Source: Mauremys mutica
Taxonomy: Eukaryota; Chordata; Testudines; Geoemydidae
Direction: 5' to 3'
Length of the DNA stretch: 64,000 nucleotides
Assembly: GCF_020497125.1 (NCBI RefSeq)
Contig: NC_059075.1
Location: forward strand, 62,205,321-62,269,320
Made by a program: the position numbers and the translations under genes. This document shows positions 50,925 through 61,160 of this stretch, one piece after another. Every line of letters begins with the position of its first letter. Position 1 is the stretch's first letter. Under the pieces are notes generated by a model. That model worked only from the letters and a program-made list of their open reading frames with translations. It ran no database searches and was not told the DNA's origin.

Positions 50925-52847
50925 GGGACGCCCGAGGGCCGCTCACCTCTCTCCAATCAGGATCCACCCCTTCTGTTTTCCGATCGCCTTTCCCGCTTCC
51001 TCCAGGCGTGGTCATCTGTAACATCAGACAGCTGGGTCCTCAGCACTGTCCAATACAGCTACCGCCTACAGTTCATTTCGCCCCCTCCCTCCCACCCACC
51101 TTCCCTTTCCCTCTTCAGGGACCCCTCTCACGAGCAAGTCCTCTTACAGGAGGTCCAATCTCTGTTGAGCGTGGGTGCTATCGAGGAGGTGCCTCCCAGC
51201 AGGCGAGGCAGGGGATTCTATTCCAGATACTTCCTCATCCCCAAGGCGAAAGGAGGCCTTCGTCTCATCTTAGACCTCCGGGAGCTCAACAGAAACCTGT
51301 GCAAGCTCAAGTTTCGAATGGTAACCTTGGGGTCCATTATCCCTTCCTTGGATCCGGGAGACTGGTTTGCTGCCCTCGACATGAGGGATGCCTACTTTCA
51401 TGTGGCAATCTACCCCCCCCACAGACGCTTCCTGCGCTTCATGGTCAACGGAGCTCATTACCAGTTCACAGTGCTCCCCTTCGGCCTCTCCACCGCGCCG
51501 AGGGTATTCACCAAGTGCATGGCGGTCGTCGCCGCAGCACTACGCCGTCGTCGCATCCACGTCTACCCATATCTCGACGACTGGCTGATTCGGGGCCGCT
51601 CCCAAGAGCTGGTGGCGAATCAGGTGACCGAGATTCTACATCTGTTCCGGTCTCTGGGCCTGCTTGTCAACACCGAGAAGTCCCTCTTAGTTCCAGCGCA
51701 AAGAGTGGAGTTCATAGGAGCGGTCCTCGACTCCAATCTGGCCAGAGCGTGCCTCCCTCGCACTCGGCATGAGACGTTGGCCTCCCTCATTCGGGCACTG
51801 CAGGCCTTTCCGACGACAACGGTGCGATCCTGCCTCCGCCTCCTGGGTCACATGGCAGCGTCCACATTTGAGACCGCACACGCCAGGCTGCGACTTCGCC
51901 CATTCCAAATGTGGCTGGCGTCGGTGTACCGCCCTCATCGCGATCCCCTAGACATGGTGGTAACGGTGACAAAGCCCGCTCTCCAGACGCTCACCTGGTG
52001 GCTGGACCCGGAAACGGTCTGCGAGGGAGTTCCGTTCCGCCCGCCTCGCCCGTCAATCACCCTGACGACGGACGCCTCGGCGCTGGGTTGGGGGGCTCAC
52101 GTAGGAGACCGACACACCCAGGGTCTCTGGTCACCCCAGGAGCTCTCCCTCCATATCAACGTCCGGGAGCTGAGAGCGATCCGCTTAGCTTGTCTCGCCT
52201 TTCGGGCTCACCTGCACAACCGCTGTGTAGCGGTCTACACGGACAACACCACAGCCATGTTTTATGTCAACAAGCAGGGCGGAGCGCGGTCCTCCCCACT
52301 TTGCAACGAGGCATTGCTCCTCTGGGATTTCTGTGTAGCCCACTCGATTCGCCTCGAAGCGTTTTTTCTGCCAGGAGCGCAGAACACGTTGGCCGACCGC
52401 CTCAGCAGGTCCTTCGCCTCTCACGAGTGGTCCCTTCGCCCAGATGTGGCTTATTCCATTTTCCAGAGGTGGGGCTTTCCCCAGATAGACCTCTTTGCTT
52501 CCTGGTCCAACCGCAAATGCCACAGGTTCTGCTCCTTCCAAGGTCAAGCTCCAGGCTCCCTCTCAGATGCGTTTCTCCTGTCATGGACAGAGCCTCTTCT
52601 CTACGCGTTTCCTCCGTTTCCGCTCGTCCACCGAGTGTTACTCAAGATCCGGAGAGACAGCGCCCGCATCATACTCGTCGCTCCGGCCTGGCCAAGGCAG
52701 CACTGGTATACCCTGCTGCTCGAGCTGTCGGTTCGGGAACCCATTCCCCTTCCGCTGTGGCCGGACCTCATAACCCAGGACCTCGGCAGGCTTCGTCACC
52801 CAAACCTGCAATCGCTGCATCTTACAGCTTGGTTCCTGAGTGGTTAA
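50925..52847 (+). CDS. DIRS ORF2: reverse transcriptase, RNase H, methyltransferase-like domain
   Basis: From the first Met at 51165 there are 560 residues, but the same frame is open upstream through the end of ORF1, and conserved sequence (FLQAWSSVTSDSWVLSTVQY) begins by 50997. The true start is therefore upstream, perhaps by frameshift. RT: IEEVPPSRRGRGFYSRYFLI, DMRDAYFHVAI and the YLDD active site at residues 136-139. RNase H acidic residues D303 (TDASALGWGAH), E335, D360 (YTDNTTA) and D411 (LADRLSR) are all present. The C-terminus (about 430-545; IDLFASWSN, SDAFLLSWTEP, ILVAPAWPRQHW) matches the DAM-methyltransferase-like domain of DIRS elements. No stops. Confidence 0.92.
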   Translation, partial: GTPEGRSPLSNQDPPLLFSDRLSRFLQAWSSVTSDSWVLSTVQYSYRLQFISPPPSHPPSLSLFRDPSHEQVLLQEVQSLLSVGAIEEVPPSRRGRGFYSRYFLIPKAKGGLRLILDLRELNRNLCKLKFRMVTLGSIIPSLDPGDWFAALDMRDAYFHVAIYPPHRRFLRFMVNGAHYQFTVLPFGLSTAPRVFTKCMAVVAAALRRRRIHVYPYLDDWLIRGRSQELVANQVTEILHLFRSLGLLVNTEKSLLVPAQRVEFIGAVLDSNLARACLPRTRHETLASLIRALQAFPTTTVRSCLRLLGHMAASTFETAHARLRLRPFQMWLASVYRPHRDPLDMVVTVTKPALQTLTWWLDPETVCEGVPFRPPRPSITLTTDASALGWGAHVGDRHTQGLWSPQELSLHINVRELRAIRLACLAFRAHLHNRCVAVYTDNTTAMFYVNKQGGARSSPLCNEALLLWDFCVAHSIRLEAFFLPGAQNTLADRLSRSFASHEWSLRPDVAYSIFQRWGFPQIDLFASWSNRKCHRFCSFQGQAPGSLSDAFLLSWTEPLLYAFPPFPLVHRVLLKIRRDSARIILVAPAWPRQHWYTLLLELSVREPIPLPLWPDLITQDLGRLRHPNLQSLHLTAWFLSG

Positions 52848-53896
52848 CCGACGCAGAGAGGGATTGCTCCGCAGCGGTGCAGCAAGTTCTGCTCGAAAGC
52901 AGGAAACCTTCAACGTGAACTACTTACCTCGCCAAGTGGAAGCGCTTTGCCCTCTGGTGCGACCAGAGAGGTATCAACCTTTTCTCGGCCCCCATCCAGA
53001 CTGTCCTCGACTACCTTTGGTACCTCAAAGGTCAAGGTCTTGCAACCTCGTCCCTCAGGGTGCACCTGGCAGCGCTGTCAGCATTTCGACCAGCTATAGG
53101 AGGTCGCTCGATCTTCTCCAACCCGATGGTATCACGATTCCTTAAAGGGTTAGACCGTCTCTACCCGCAGGTGCGTCCTCCTGCTCCGACATGGGATCTG
53201 AACCTGGTCCTCGCCCAGCTCATGGGCCCACCCTTCGAGCCCCTCGCTACGTGCTCTCTCCTCCATCTTACCTGTAAGACGGCCTTCCTCGTGGCGATCA
53301 CATCCGCCAGACGGGTCTCAGAGCTCCGTGCCCTGACGGTGGGTCCCCCGTATACCGTCTTTCACGGGGACAAGGTGCAGCTCCGACCACACCCGGCCTT
53401 CCTCCCCAAGGTGGTGTCGGCCTTCCATCTCAACCAGGAGATCTTCCTCCCGGTCTTCTTCCCGAAGCCGCATGCCTCGCCTCGGGAACAGCAGCTGCAT
53501 ACCCTCGACGTCCGCCGAGCACTCGCGTTCTACATCGACCGCACGAAGCCTTTTCGGCGTTCGTCCCAGCTGTTTGTGGCAATAGCTGACCGCATGAAAG
53601 GCGAGCCAGTTTCCTCGCAGCGCATTTCTTCCTGGGTGACGTCCTGCATCAGAACGTGTTACGAGCTTGCTCGCGTTCCCCCGTGCCGACTCACCGCACA
53701 CTCGACGAGGGCACACGCCTCATCGGCCGCTTTCCTGGCCCATGTCCCCATCCAGGACATCTGTAAAGCGGCCACCTGGTCTTCAGTCCATACCTTCGCT
53801 TCCCACTACGCGTTGGTGCACCAGTCTCGAGACGACACAGCCTTCGGCTCTGCGGTATTACACTCCGCCACGTCTCATTCCGACCCCACCGCCTAG
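52700..53896 (+). pseudogene. DIRS ORF3: tyrosine recombinase, one in-frame TGA
   Basis: The frame is open from 51911 to a TGA at 52916-52918, then open again to TAG at 53896. Homologous blocks on both sides (AAVQQVLLESRKPST before; YLAKWKRFALWC after) match the older copy at 2100-2210 across the stop, so this is a nonsense change, not an ORF boundary. Catalytic residues in the second part: Arg in SARRVSELRAL (53312), HSTR (53699-53710), WSSVH (53777-53791) and Tyr in SHYAL (53807). The protein would cut and rejoin DNA to insert the circular intermediate. The exact start is unknown; overlap with ORF2 is normal in the family. Confidence 0.88.
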
Positions 53897-53911
53897 GTAA
53901 GGCTTGGGAAT

Positions 53912-54014
53912 CACCTACATGGAATGGATAGGAGCAATCACTCGAAGAAGAAAAGACGGTTACTCACCTGTAGTAACTGGTGTTCTTCGAGATGTGTTGC
54001 TCCTATCCATTCCA
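53912..54014 (+). repeat. Internal complementary region of the young DIRS
   Basis: 53912-53952 (CACCTACATGGAATGGATAG, CAATCACTCGAAGAAG) is the reverse complement of the element's left end. 53950-54014 (AAAAGACGGTTACTCACCTG, TAGTAACTGGTGTTCTTCGA) is the reverse complement of its right end. The two meet at about 53951, which therefore records the circular junction of the ends. Confidence 0.93.
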
Positions 54015-54050
54015 ATCCCGCCCTCCTTCCCCACTGTCGGAATAGCCGGC

Positions 54051-54261
54051 AAGAAGGAACTGAGGAGCGGACAGGCCGGCTGGGGTATATATCCGCCGCC
54101 GTGGCGGCGCCACTCCAGGGGGCGCCAGCCGGCCCGCCGGAGTTGCTAGGCTAAAAATGTTCCGAAGAGCCGTGCACGCGCGGCGCGCACACCTACATGG
54201 AATGGATAGGAGCAACACATCTCGAAGAACACCAGTTACTACAGGTGAGTAACCGTCTTTT
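54051..54261 (-). repeat. Right inverted terminal repeat of the young DIRS
   Basis: AAGAAGGAACTGAGGAGCGG through GGTATATATCCGCCGCCGTG to GGTGAGTAACCGTCTTTT. It pairs with the left repeat and has an extra outer segment of about 35 bp that pairs only with the internal region. It carries the same TATATA box facing inward on the minus strand. Confidence 0.92.
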
Positions 54262-55764
54262 CCACTTCACCTGCTCCCACAGACAGGTTGATGGCCAGTC
54301 ACCACCTAGCGGGGTGAGCGGGAATCTCTGTGAACCAACGAAAGACCCAGTTGAACTAGAGTCTGGGCTGCAGTCTTTGTTACATTCTCCCATTTAAATT
54401 ACTGCTGAGGCGGAGCAGCAGAGTCCAAGGTCCATGTTCCTGACAGCCCAGGGGGTTTGAATCCTGGGTTTTGCTTTGGCCCATTACAAATGACGGGTCA
54501 GGAACAAAGATTCAGAACCTGAGTCTGATCCAAACTTTCCTGAAGTTTGAGGGGGCTAGGAGCAGGGTCAGTTTAATTTCTGGAGTCATTGGGAGACTTG
54601 CTACACTGTGATTTAATCAAAAGCGCTCAGCTCCCATTTGGGCACATAAAAAATGGAGTCACCAGAATTTCTAAGGAGCTCAGCACCCAGCAGCTAAGTG
54701 CTGTGCACCTTTGGAAATGGGGTCACTTCAGATAGGCGCCTACAGGGTCTCTGGGCATTCTGGGGGAGCAACAGAGCCCATGTACCTTAGCAGTGCTCTA
54801 CGGCCTAACACCCAGACTATCAAAGGCTGTGCCATGGTGATGAGTCTGACATGACAACCTAGCTAGCTAGAAAAGGGAGGGGAAAGGAATTGCAGCAGGA
54901 TTTAGGGAGGATGGGAAAACGGGTGGGATTAAATCAGGGCTGGGAAAAGGGAAGGGTGGGAGTTCATAGGGTGTGAAATCTCTTGGGGAACAAAGATCAG
55001 GGAGTTGATTCCACACAGGAGGAGTTTTTAACCTTACCCAAAATGTCCCAGAAGCCTGAGTGCTGCTCTCACTGGGACTGAGGAAAGCAAGTCTTTCTGG
55101 GTTGCATGAGCACCACTGCAGGTGGCCAGCTGGCAGATGAACTATAAGTGGGCTCAAGAAGAAAGCTGAACATATTTTTGTGGTGCTGCAGGTTATGGGA
55201 AATAACCATAGCTGAACAGTCGGGAAAATATGTTTTAAAATTTGTTTAAGTTTTGTACTGAGCAGGGAAAATTGAGCCTGGAGCAACAACTGCAACCAAA
55301 CACGTATGTTTGGTGCAGCTTATTATGTTCACTGGCTGACATTTCACAAGACACGGCTTTGTGGAGGGGATTTAAAGCATTAAACGGTCATGTAGTTCTC
55401 AACGTCTACCACAAGGGGGCACCCTTAGCAAACTGAAGTTCAAGTTCCTGATTTTGGGTTGGAACCCAGTCAATTAACTATATGGCAGTATGGGTTTGTA
55501 TAAGAGACACAACAATTGTACCATTTTTGGTGGCTATCAAAGTTTGTTAAAGCCTCACTCCAGTGGCTCCTTTTCCTACCCCATTCATGTATGGAGCAGC
55601 CACCGTGAATTCCTGTGAGGCCCCTACCCTCGACTCCTTCAACCCCTCTCCGGGGATCCCTATTAGGGGTCAGTGATGGCTTGAGGGGAAGATGGGGCTA
55701 GTAGAACAAATAACAGAAGTGCACATGTGTCTATAACATACCTAATGATCACACCCCTCTCCAG
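54262..55764. other. Intergenic sequence, nothing recognised
   Basis: Mixed-composition unique-looking sequence after the DIRS element. Small ORFs without similarity. No repeat ends identified. Confidence 0.45.
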
Positions 55765-55912
55765 TCCATAGTGCATCGCTTGTCTCTAGGGCGTAAGCTT
55801 TCTTGGGCAAGGAACATGCCCTTGTATGTGTTTGTCCAGTGCCTGGAACAAAGGGGCCTTAGTCCTGACAGAGGCCTCTGGGCATTGCTGTAATATCAAT
55901 ATTAAACAGCAT
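55765..55912 (+). repeat. Ancient amniote repeat tail (L2/CORE-SINE-like)
   Basis: GCGTAAGCTTTCTTGGGCAA, GTGTTTGTCCAGTGCCTGGA, TTGCTGTAATATCAATATTA. Same family as 44055-44165, opposite orientation. Confidence 0.5.
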
Positions 55913-56149
55913 TAATGGATAATATGTGGCATCCTCCTGATCCTTCATATCTCTCCACACACTCTGGGAGTGCAGAGCTGCAGAGAAGGCCAGCTGTGGA
56001 TTTGATGGCAAACTATTTTAAACACCCTCTTCGATATTTATTTTAAGAAAGTAAAACCATAATTTGTTTTAAAATAACTACACAAAACTGACAACCTTAA
56101 CAGGGGGGTTCTGTATTAACTATCACTGTAAAAAGCTAGGTCAGAATTA

Positions 56150-56373
56150 GGCCATGTCTACACTACAAAACTGTCAACCTAATTTATGCTGGCATATAGC
56201 CACTGCGGTTATTACATCGCTTGGGTGTGTGCACACTTGGCTTCTTGTGTCGGCCGTATGCATCCTCACCAGGAGCTCTTGGACTGATTGTATTGTGAAT
56301 GTGGGGCATTGTGGGACAGCTCCTGAAGGCCAGTAACAGTTGATGTAAGCAATGCAGTGTCTACCCTGACCCA
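56150..56373. mobile_element. MITE with GTCTACACT termini
   Basis: Left GGCCATGTCTACACTACAAA and right GCAGTGTCTACCCTGACC bracket the sequence, with CAACCTAATTTATGCTGGCA inside. Terminal symmetry is imperfect. Same broad group as 12040-12242. Confidence 0.5.
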
Positions 56374-57178
56374 GAAGCGAAGCTTGCTCCTCTGCCCAGG
56401 GTGTCACTACTATCCATGCTCTTTCTTTGTAGCTCTGGGTAAATGAGCTTAGTTTGAGGTGTTCTGTTGCGGTGGTTTTCCAGTGAAATGAATGGTGCTT
56501 TCTGTCAATGACACTCCTTTCTGCAACTGGCCAGCACCAACTGTGTTGTGCATTCCTGTGTTAGCAGTACATTGAGATGACTGCTTTCTGAATGGACTAC
56601 ATGCATTTTCATCATCTTGCAGAGAGAGACTGGGGTGGATTCCAGGTGGGAAAGTACAGCAAGAGAATTTTCCTACCCCACCCTACAAGGGAAGTACCTT
56701 CCTGGGGAAATCCAGAACAGCAGTAATATGTACCCAGAGGAATCCTCATGACAGCCTCTTTCAATCCACTATCACATAGAGGCGTCCTCTGGATACTGGG
56801 TGTCCCTGTCCTATTCCAAATGACCTAGTAAAGGCTCCTTATTTATTTGTCCATCTTGTTGCACCCATGTACATTCTTCCCAGTTCCCAGCAATGGGAAG
56901 AGTCATTTTAGCCTTTCCACAGCAGGGCTCATAGCGGAGCTAGAAATGGTTGTCAACCACAATGAAAGCCTTGGGCCCTGACTACACTGAGATTTAAAAC
57001 TTCATTTACACCTTTCTAGGCACATGGTTCATGCTAGCACGAGGCCATAGGCTGAGAAATGCTGAGCATCTCCCGTGTTTCGTTTCCCTAGGCTATGTAG
57101 ATGTAACTTTAGCGCCCTCGTGGCCAAGATGGAGTCTGCTCTGCAGGCAGCTCTGGCCAAGAGAGAGCGCACACAGGA

Positions 57179-57898
57179 ATGTAGCAGGAAAAATCCCTTC
57201 CACCCCAGGGGCACCTGTTCCAAGCCCCCCAGAGCGAACACCCCCCTACAGGAGAAGTACAATGGATATAACAAAGGGAGATATTTATTTACAGAGGGAT
57301 GAGAGGAGAAAAACAACAAAGGGAAATATAGGGGGAGCAGTAAAACAGGGCTGCATCCAAGCCAAGATCCCACAGGCCCAGTGGTAGCACAGTCTGGAAG
57401 GGCAGACACTAAGCAATGTGTCTGCACACAGAGTTCAGGAGTCCTGAGCAAAGTTCCAATGCAGTGGGGAGTCTTGGGTGCTCCTGGTCGTCTTTGGTGC
57501 CAGTGAACTTTCCCCCAACAAACCCCTCCAGTGTCCTCTTCTGCCGCTCTCTGCAAAGCCACACAGAGCGACCACCTCCCCACTTAACTAGCTAGCAACC
57601 TCCCTCCCTGTTCCCAGTGCAGAGTCACAAGTCCCAGTGCTCACAGCCCCATGCAGCTCTGGGCAGCCGTGATACTGGGTCCAGCTCCGGCCTGTCCTCG
57701 GGCAATTCCCTGGCACAGGGCTCCTCCTGGCTCCTGTCCTGGGCTGTCCCCGATCAGCCGCCCTGGCCTTCACAGGCTCCAGGCAGGTTCTCTGCTGTTT
57801 CTGCTGCCTCCCAGCTCCCTCCTTTTTCCTAGGGGGAGGGGGAGAGTGAGGAAAAAAGATTCAAAGGGGCCATGCTCTCTAAACCCCAAAGGGGTTAC
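57179..57898 (-). repeat. Possible solo LTR
   Basis: Begins TGTAGCAGGAAAAA and ends GGGGTTACA, so TG and CA bound it on either strand. The minus strand has an AATAAATA near 57285. GC-rich C/T-rich body. No target duplication is evident, and the family is unknown. Confidence 0.3.
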
Positions 57899-57945
57899 AT
57901 AGATGTAAGCAAGGTTTGAATGAGCTTTCCCTTGACAGCTAGTGA

Positions 57946-58070
57946 TAGGTTGACCAGACAGCAAATGTAAAAAATCGGGACAGGGGGTGGGGGCATAATA
58001 GGTGCCTATATAAGAAAAAGCCCCAAAAATCAGGACTGTCCCTATAAAATCAGGACATCTGGTCACCCTA
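57946..58070. mobile_element. 125-bp hAT-type MITE with 8-bp target duplication
   Basis: Termini TAGGTTGACCAGAC and TCTGGTCACCCTA. GCTAGTGA flanks both sides (57938-57945 and 58071-58078). The body (AATCGGGACAGGGGGT, AATCAGGACTGTCCCTATAA) is an imperfect palindrome. Very common in turtle genomes to my knowledge. Confidence 0.85.
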
Positions 58071-58407
58071 GCTAGTGATGAGCTGGGGGTGGGGAAAGTT
58101 TCAGGACCAGACTGTATTTACATGAACACACCCACTCTGCCTAGGTATGAGCAGACTGAGCTGTGTTGCCAAAGTAACCAGGTTTGGCTGGTGTTGGGTT
58201 ACAAATCATTTTTTGAGTGGGGGGATCATGAAATGTTATCCTTATTGTATGGGTAAAGGGCAGCATAACTGTACATAGCCTGTCCTGATTAAGGGGGTCA
58301 CCCTTAGCTGAACTGAGCTCGCGAAGCAGGGGACTCAGATGCCAGATGCTTGTGAAAGGTAAGAGGGGGTGGGGATAGGTGTTCCTGCCTGGAGGTGTGG
58401 GCTCTGC

Positions 58408-58683
58408 CTAATGCTATGTCTACACTAGAGACCTAACAGTGGCACAGCTGTACCCCTGTAAGATCTCTTGTGTAGCCACTTTATGCTCTCCTGCTGGCAT
58501 AATTAAACCAGCCCCACCAAGCAGCAGTAGCTATGTCAGCAGGAAAAGCTCTTCTGCTGACATAGCACTGTGCACACTACCACTTATGCTGGTGAAACTT
58601 CTGTTGCTCAGAGGGGCAGAATATTCACACCCCTGAGCAACATACATTTTGCCAACATAAGTGGTAGTGTAGACATGGCCTAA
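58408..58683. mobile_element. MITE with TGTCTACACTA termini
   Basis: Left TAATGCTATGTCTACACTAG and right GGTAGTGTAGACATGGCCTA are inverted. Inner words CTATGTCAGCAGGA and CACCCCTGAGCAACATA tie it to 12040-12242. Confidence 0.75.
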
Positions 58684-58689
58684 GAGTCC

Positions 58690-59480
58690 TGCCCCTCCCC
58701 ACTGTTCAAAGATAGAGGTAATTAAGGCTCCGTTAGGAGTCTTTTTGCTTTTAGTGATCACGAGAGCTGAAATCATCTGCTGTGGGACAGAGTTTCTGCC
58801 CAGCCTGCTTCAGCAGTGAGGTTCCCCCACAAGAGCTGAAAATCACTGAGAGCGGGGTGGAACCTCAAGAGACCAACCCACTGAGGTCACAGTAGAGAGG
58901 CAGGTGGCAGCGGAAGGTGATGGTGTGCATTGGTGATGGCCGATGGAGCGGAGAGTGGTCAGTGGGGAGGCTGATGTCCAGGCGCTTGTTCTGACAGCAG
59001 AGCAAGCAAGGTGCCTTTCCCCCAACCCCACCAGGGTGGGAGGTGAACTCTGAACTCTGGGACTTCACTGACCAAGGACAATAACTGTGAGTGGGGTGTG
59101 GTGTAGGGAAAAGGGAGGGGCACATTAAAGGAATTTTTGGTGGTAAAACTCAATAACCTGAGGCAAAAGACACTGCCCAATGTACTCTGGGGAGGGTGTT
59201 TTGCCCATGGTTTTATGTTCATGAATCCTGCTTGTGGTCGTGGTGTTTTCCTGAATTAATGCCGGGTTACTTCCTTCCTTCTATTAAAAGTCTCTTTTCT
59301 GCACTCAGACTCTGTGCTTGCGAGAGGGGCAGCATTGCCTCTTAGAGGTGCCCAGGGGGTGGTGTGTAATTTTCCCAGATCTTGTTTTGAGTCTTCCATT
59401 TTGTGTGCCAACTTGCCAGTTTGTATTCTGTGCTGTAAAACCAGCCTGGCCCTGCCAAGACTGTCTATTCCAGACACAGC
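58690..59480. other. LTR-like or composite repeat debris
   Basis: Contains ATTAAAAGTCTCTTTTCTGC and CTCTGTGCTTGCGAGAGGGG, AGGTGCCCAGGGGGTGG, words I associate with a widespread turtle repeat, possibly an LTR. No ends located. Confidence 0.25.
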
Positions 59481-60124
59481 CCTATCCAGAAGGGGAGTGG
59501 GACACCTCAGAGAAGATTTGCAATGAAAGACCCATTGACCTTGATTGTCTCTCAGCTACCTACCTGTGCACAAGAAGAATGAGCTCTGTGCACAGAAGTC
59601 TGGCTGGGGGAAGGGGAGAGAGTTCCTCTGCCTGGGAACATGGCCAATGGGGCTGGAAACTATGTTTAAGGGCGAATGCTCTCTCTGAAGGGAAGCCATC
59701 CACTGCCACATGCCAGGATAGCAGGTAGGAGAGAGACAAGGCAGGAGAAACTCTGCCTAGCCTGAAATGCTGACCAGATCTCAGACTCATGGAAGGGCTG
59801 AACTCAAGATTCAGTGAAGGGGGGTTGCCTCTTAGGACTGTTATTTTGCAAAGACCTGTAACTCTGGTGATTTCAAGAGTAAAGTGACTGTGGTTAAGGA
59901 AGTCCCTGGATAAGCATGTGCTCCTTGCTCACCTGTCTTCTTGCCCCTGAAGCGGGGGTTAGGCAAGAAGCTCAGAGTGCCCACAGGGAGGTGGACTTCT
60001 GAGGAAGTGTGTATAAGCAACAAGGGGCTTGGGAGGACCGAGGCACTGGATCTGGGGATTGGGTAGCTGGGCTGCAGCACCTCATGTCCCATGGCAGACA
60101 TGAGATATGTACTTGGGCATGTGC

Positions 60125-60424
60125 CTTAGGGTAGGTCTACATTTGAGCTGGGAGGTGTGATTCTCATCTTGCATAGGCATGCCCATGCTAGCTCTGCTGG
60201 AGCTAGTATCTAAACATAGCAATGTGGAGGCAGTGGCATGGGTGGCGGCTTGGGCTAGTTGCCTGAATACGTACCCAGGGGGATGCGCAGGATTGTACTT
60301 AGGGTGGCGGCTAGTCCAAGCAGCAGCCAGTGCCGCTGCAGACGCACTGCTATTTTGCTAGTGTGGGCATGTCTATGTGAGCTGGGAATCACTCCTCCCA
60401 GCTCAAAAGTAGATGTACCCTTAG
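60125..60424. mobile_element. MITE C (GGTCTAC termini)
   Basis: Left TTAGGGTAGGTCTACATTTG plus AGCTGGGAGGTGTGATTC; right GAATCACTCCTCCCAGCTCA plus AAAGTAGATGTACCCTTA. A good inverted pair of about 38 bp. No ORF. Confidence 0.8.
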
Positions 60425-60693
60425 GGCACATCTACACAGCACAGAAAAATCTAGCGGCTGGACTCGGGCTTGCAGGACTCAGGCTGTTTCGCTGCTGTGT
60501 AGACTTCCAGGCTCGGGCTGCAGCCTGAGCTCTGGGACTCTCCCACCTCGCACGGTTCTAGAACCCAGGTTCCAGCCTGAGCCTCGAAGTCTACACAGAA
60601 ATGAAACAGCCCCGCAGCCCGAGCCCTCTGAGCCCGCGTTGGCTGGCACGGGCCAGCCATGGGTGTCTAGTTGCTGTGTAGATGTACCCTTAG
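60424..60693. mobile_element. MITE D, directly abutting MITE C
   Basis: Left GGGCACATCTACACAGCACA; right TTGCTGTGTAGATGTACCCTTA. The GC-rich body has internal palindromes (GACTCAGGCTGTTTCGCTGC / ATGAAACAGCCCCGCAGCCC). It shares termini with MITE C, so the two are likely relatives. Confidence 0.75.
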
Positions 60694-61059
60694 AGGCCCA
60701 GGTCTTGGCACAGTGACCTGGCTCTGCCTAGACCCAGTTGGCTTAGGATCAAGTGGGATCTAGTGATTGGTTCCACTTACAACTGGTGCTGTCTAGAGAT
60801 GGGTCCTGGGCCAGGTTGAGACAGGCCAATCTAAGCTTGAATGGGCCGGTGTTGGCACAGTTCAGGAACACAGTTCAAACACAGGTTCATATATATTTAT
60901 AAGATGATTTAACTGTTTGCAGGGGGAGGGGACCTGCATTCCAAATGGATTCTCTGATGCAGAGTGTTGTAATATAGATGGGATCTAACACTGTTATAAT
61001 CTGAGTTCAGAAATAGGCTTTTGCTGCCAGGTATGTAGGATAGGGGTAGCATATAGCAA

Positions 61060-61160
61060 GGGTTGTGCAATAATCATAATAATTAATAATGTATAATACC
61101 TAGCTTTTATACAATGCTTCCTGTCAGTAGATCTCAAAGCACTTTGCAAAGGAGAGCAGT
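61060..61160 (+). repeat. Ancient amniote repeat (GATCTCAAAGCACTTTGCAAAGG)
   Basis: CCTAGCTTTTATACAATGCT, AGTAGATCTCAAAGCACTTT and GCAAAGGAGAGCAGTATG match a common old amniote repeat whose class I cannot fix. Confidence 0.45.

Larger units (their letters stand above)
48005..54261 (+). mobile_element. Nearly complete young DIRS retrotransposon
   Basis: 6.26 kb with inverted terminal repeats (48005-48186 and 54051-54261), ORF1 gag-like (48374-50923), ORF2 RT/RNase H/methyltransferase-like (about 50925-52847), ORF3 tyrosine recombinase (to 53896, one internal TGA) and an internal complementary region (53912-54014). DIRS elements replicate through a circular DNA and integrate with a tyrosine recombinase rather than an integrase, so no target duplication is expected and none is seen. 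It is GC- and CpG-rich, unlike the flanking DNA. Near-intact ORFs and near-identical repeats point to recent insertion. Confidence 0.95.

Noticed and set aside
51911..52690. N-terminal part of the 335-codon ORF as a separate protein
   Set aside because: It overlaps RNase H coding sequence in another frame. Only its last part shows DIRS recombinase similarity, so I count only that.
48005..54261. Inverted repeats as a cut-and-paste DNA transposon
   Set aside because: RT, RNase H, tyrosine recombinase and the internal complementary region define a DIRS retroelement.
57029..57583. 184-codon minus-strand ORF
   Set aside because: No recognised motif. It overlaps an LTR-like block; composition Leu/Cys/Pro-rich as expected for GC-rich non-coding sequence.
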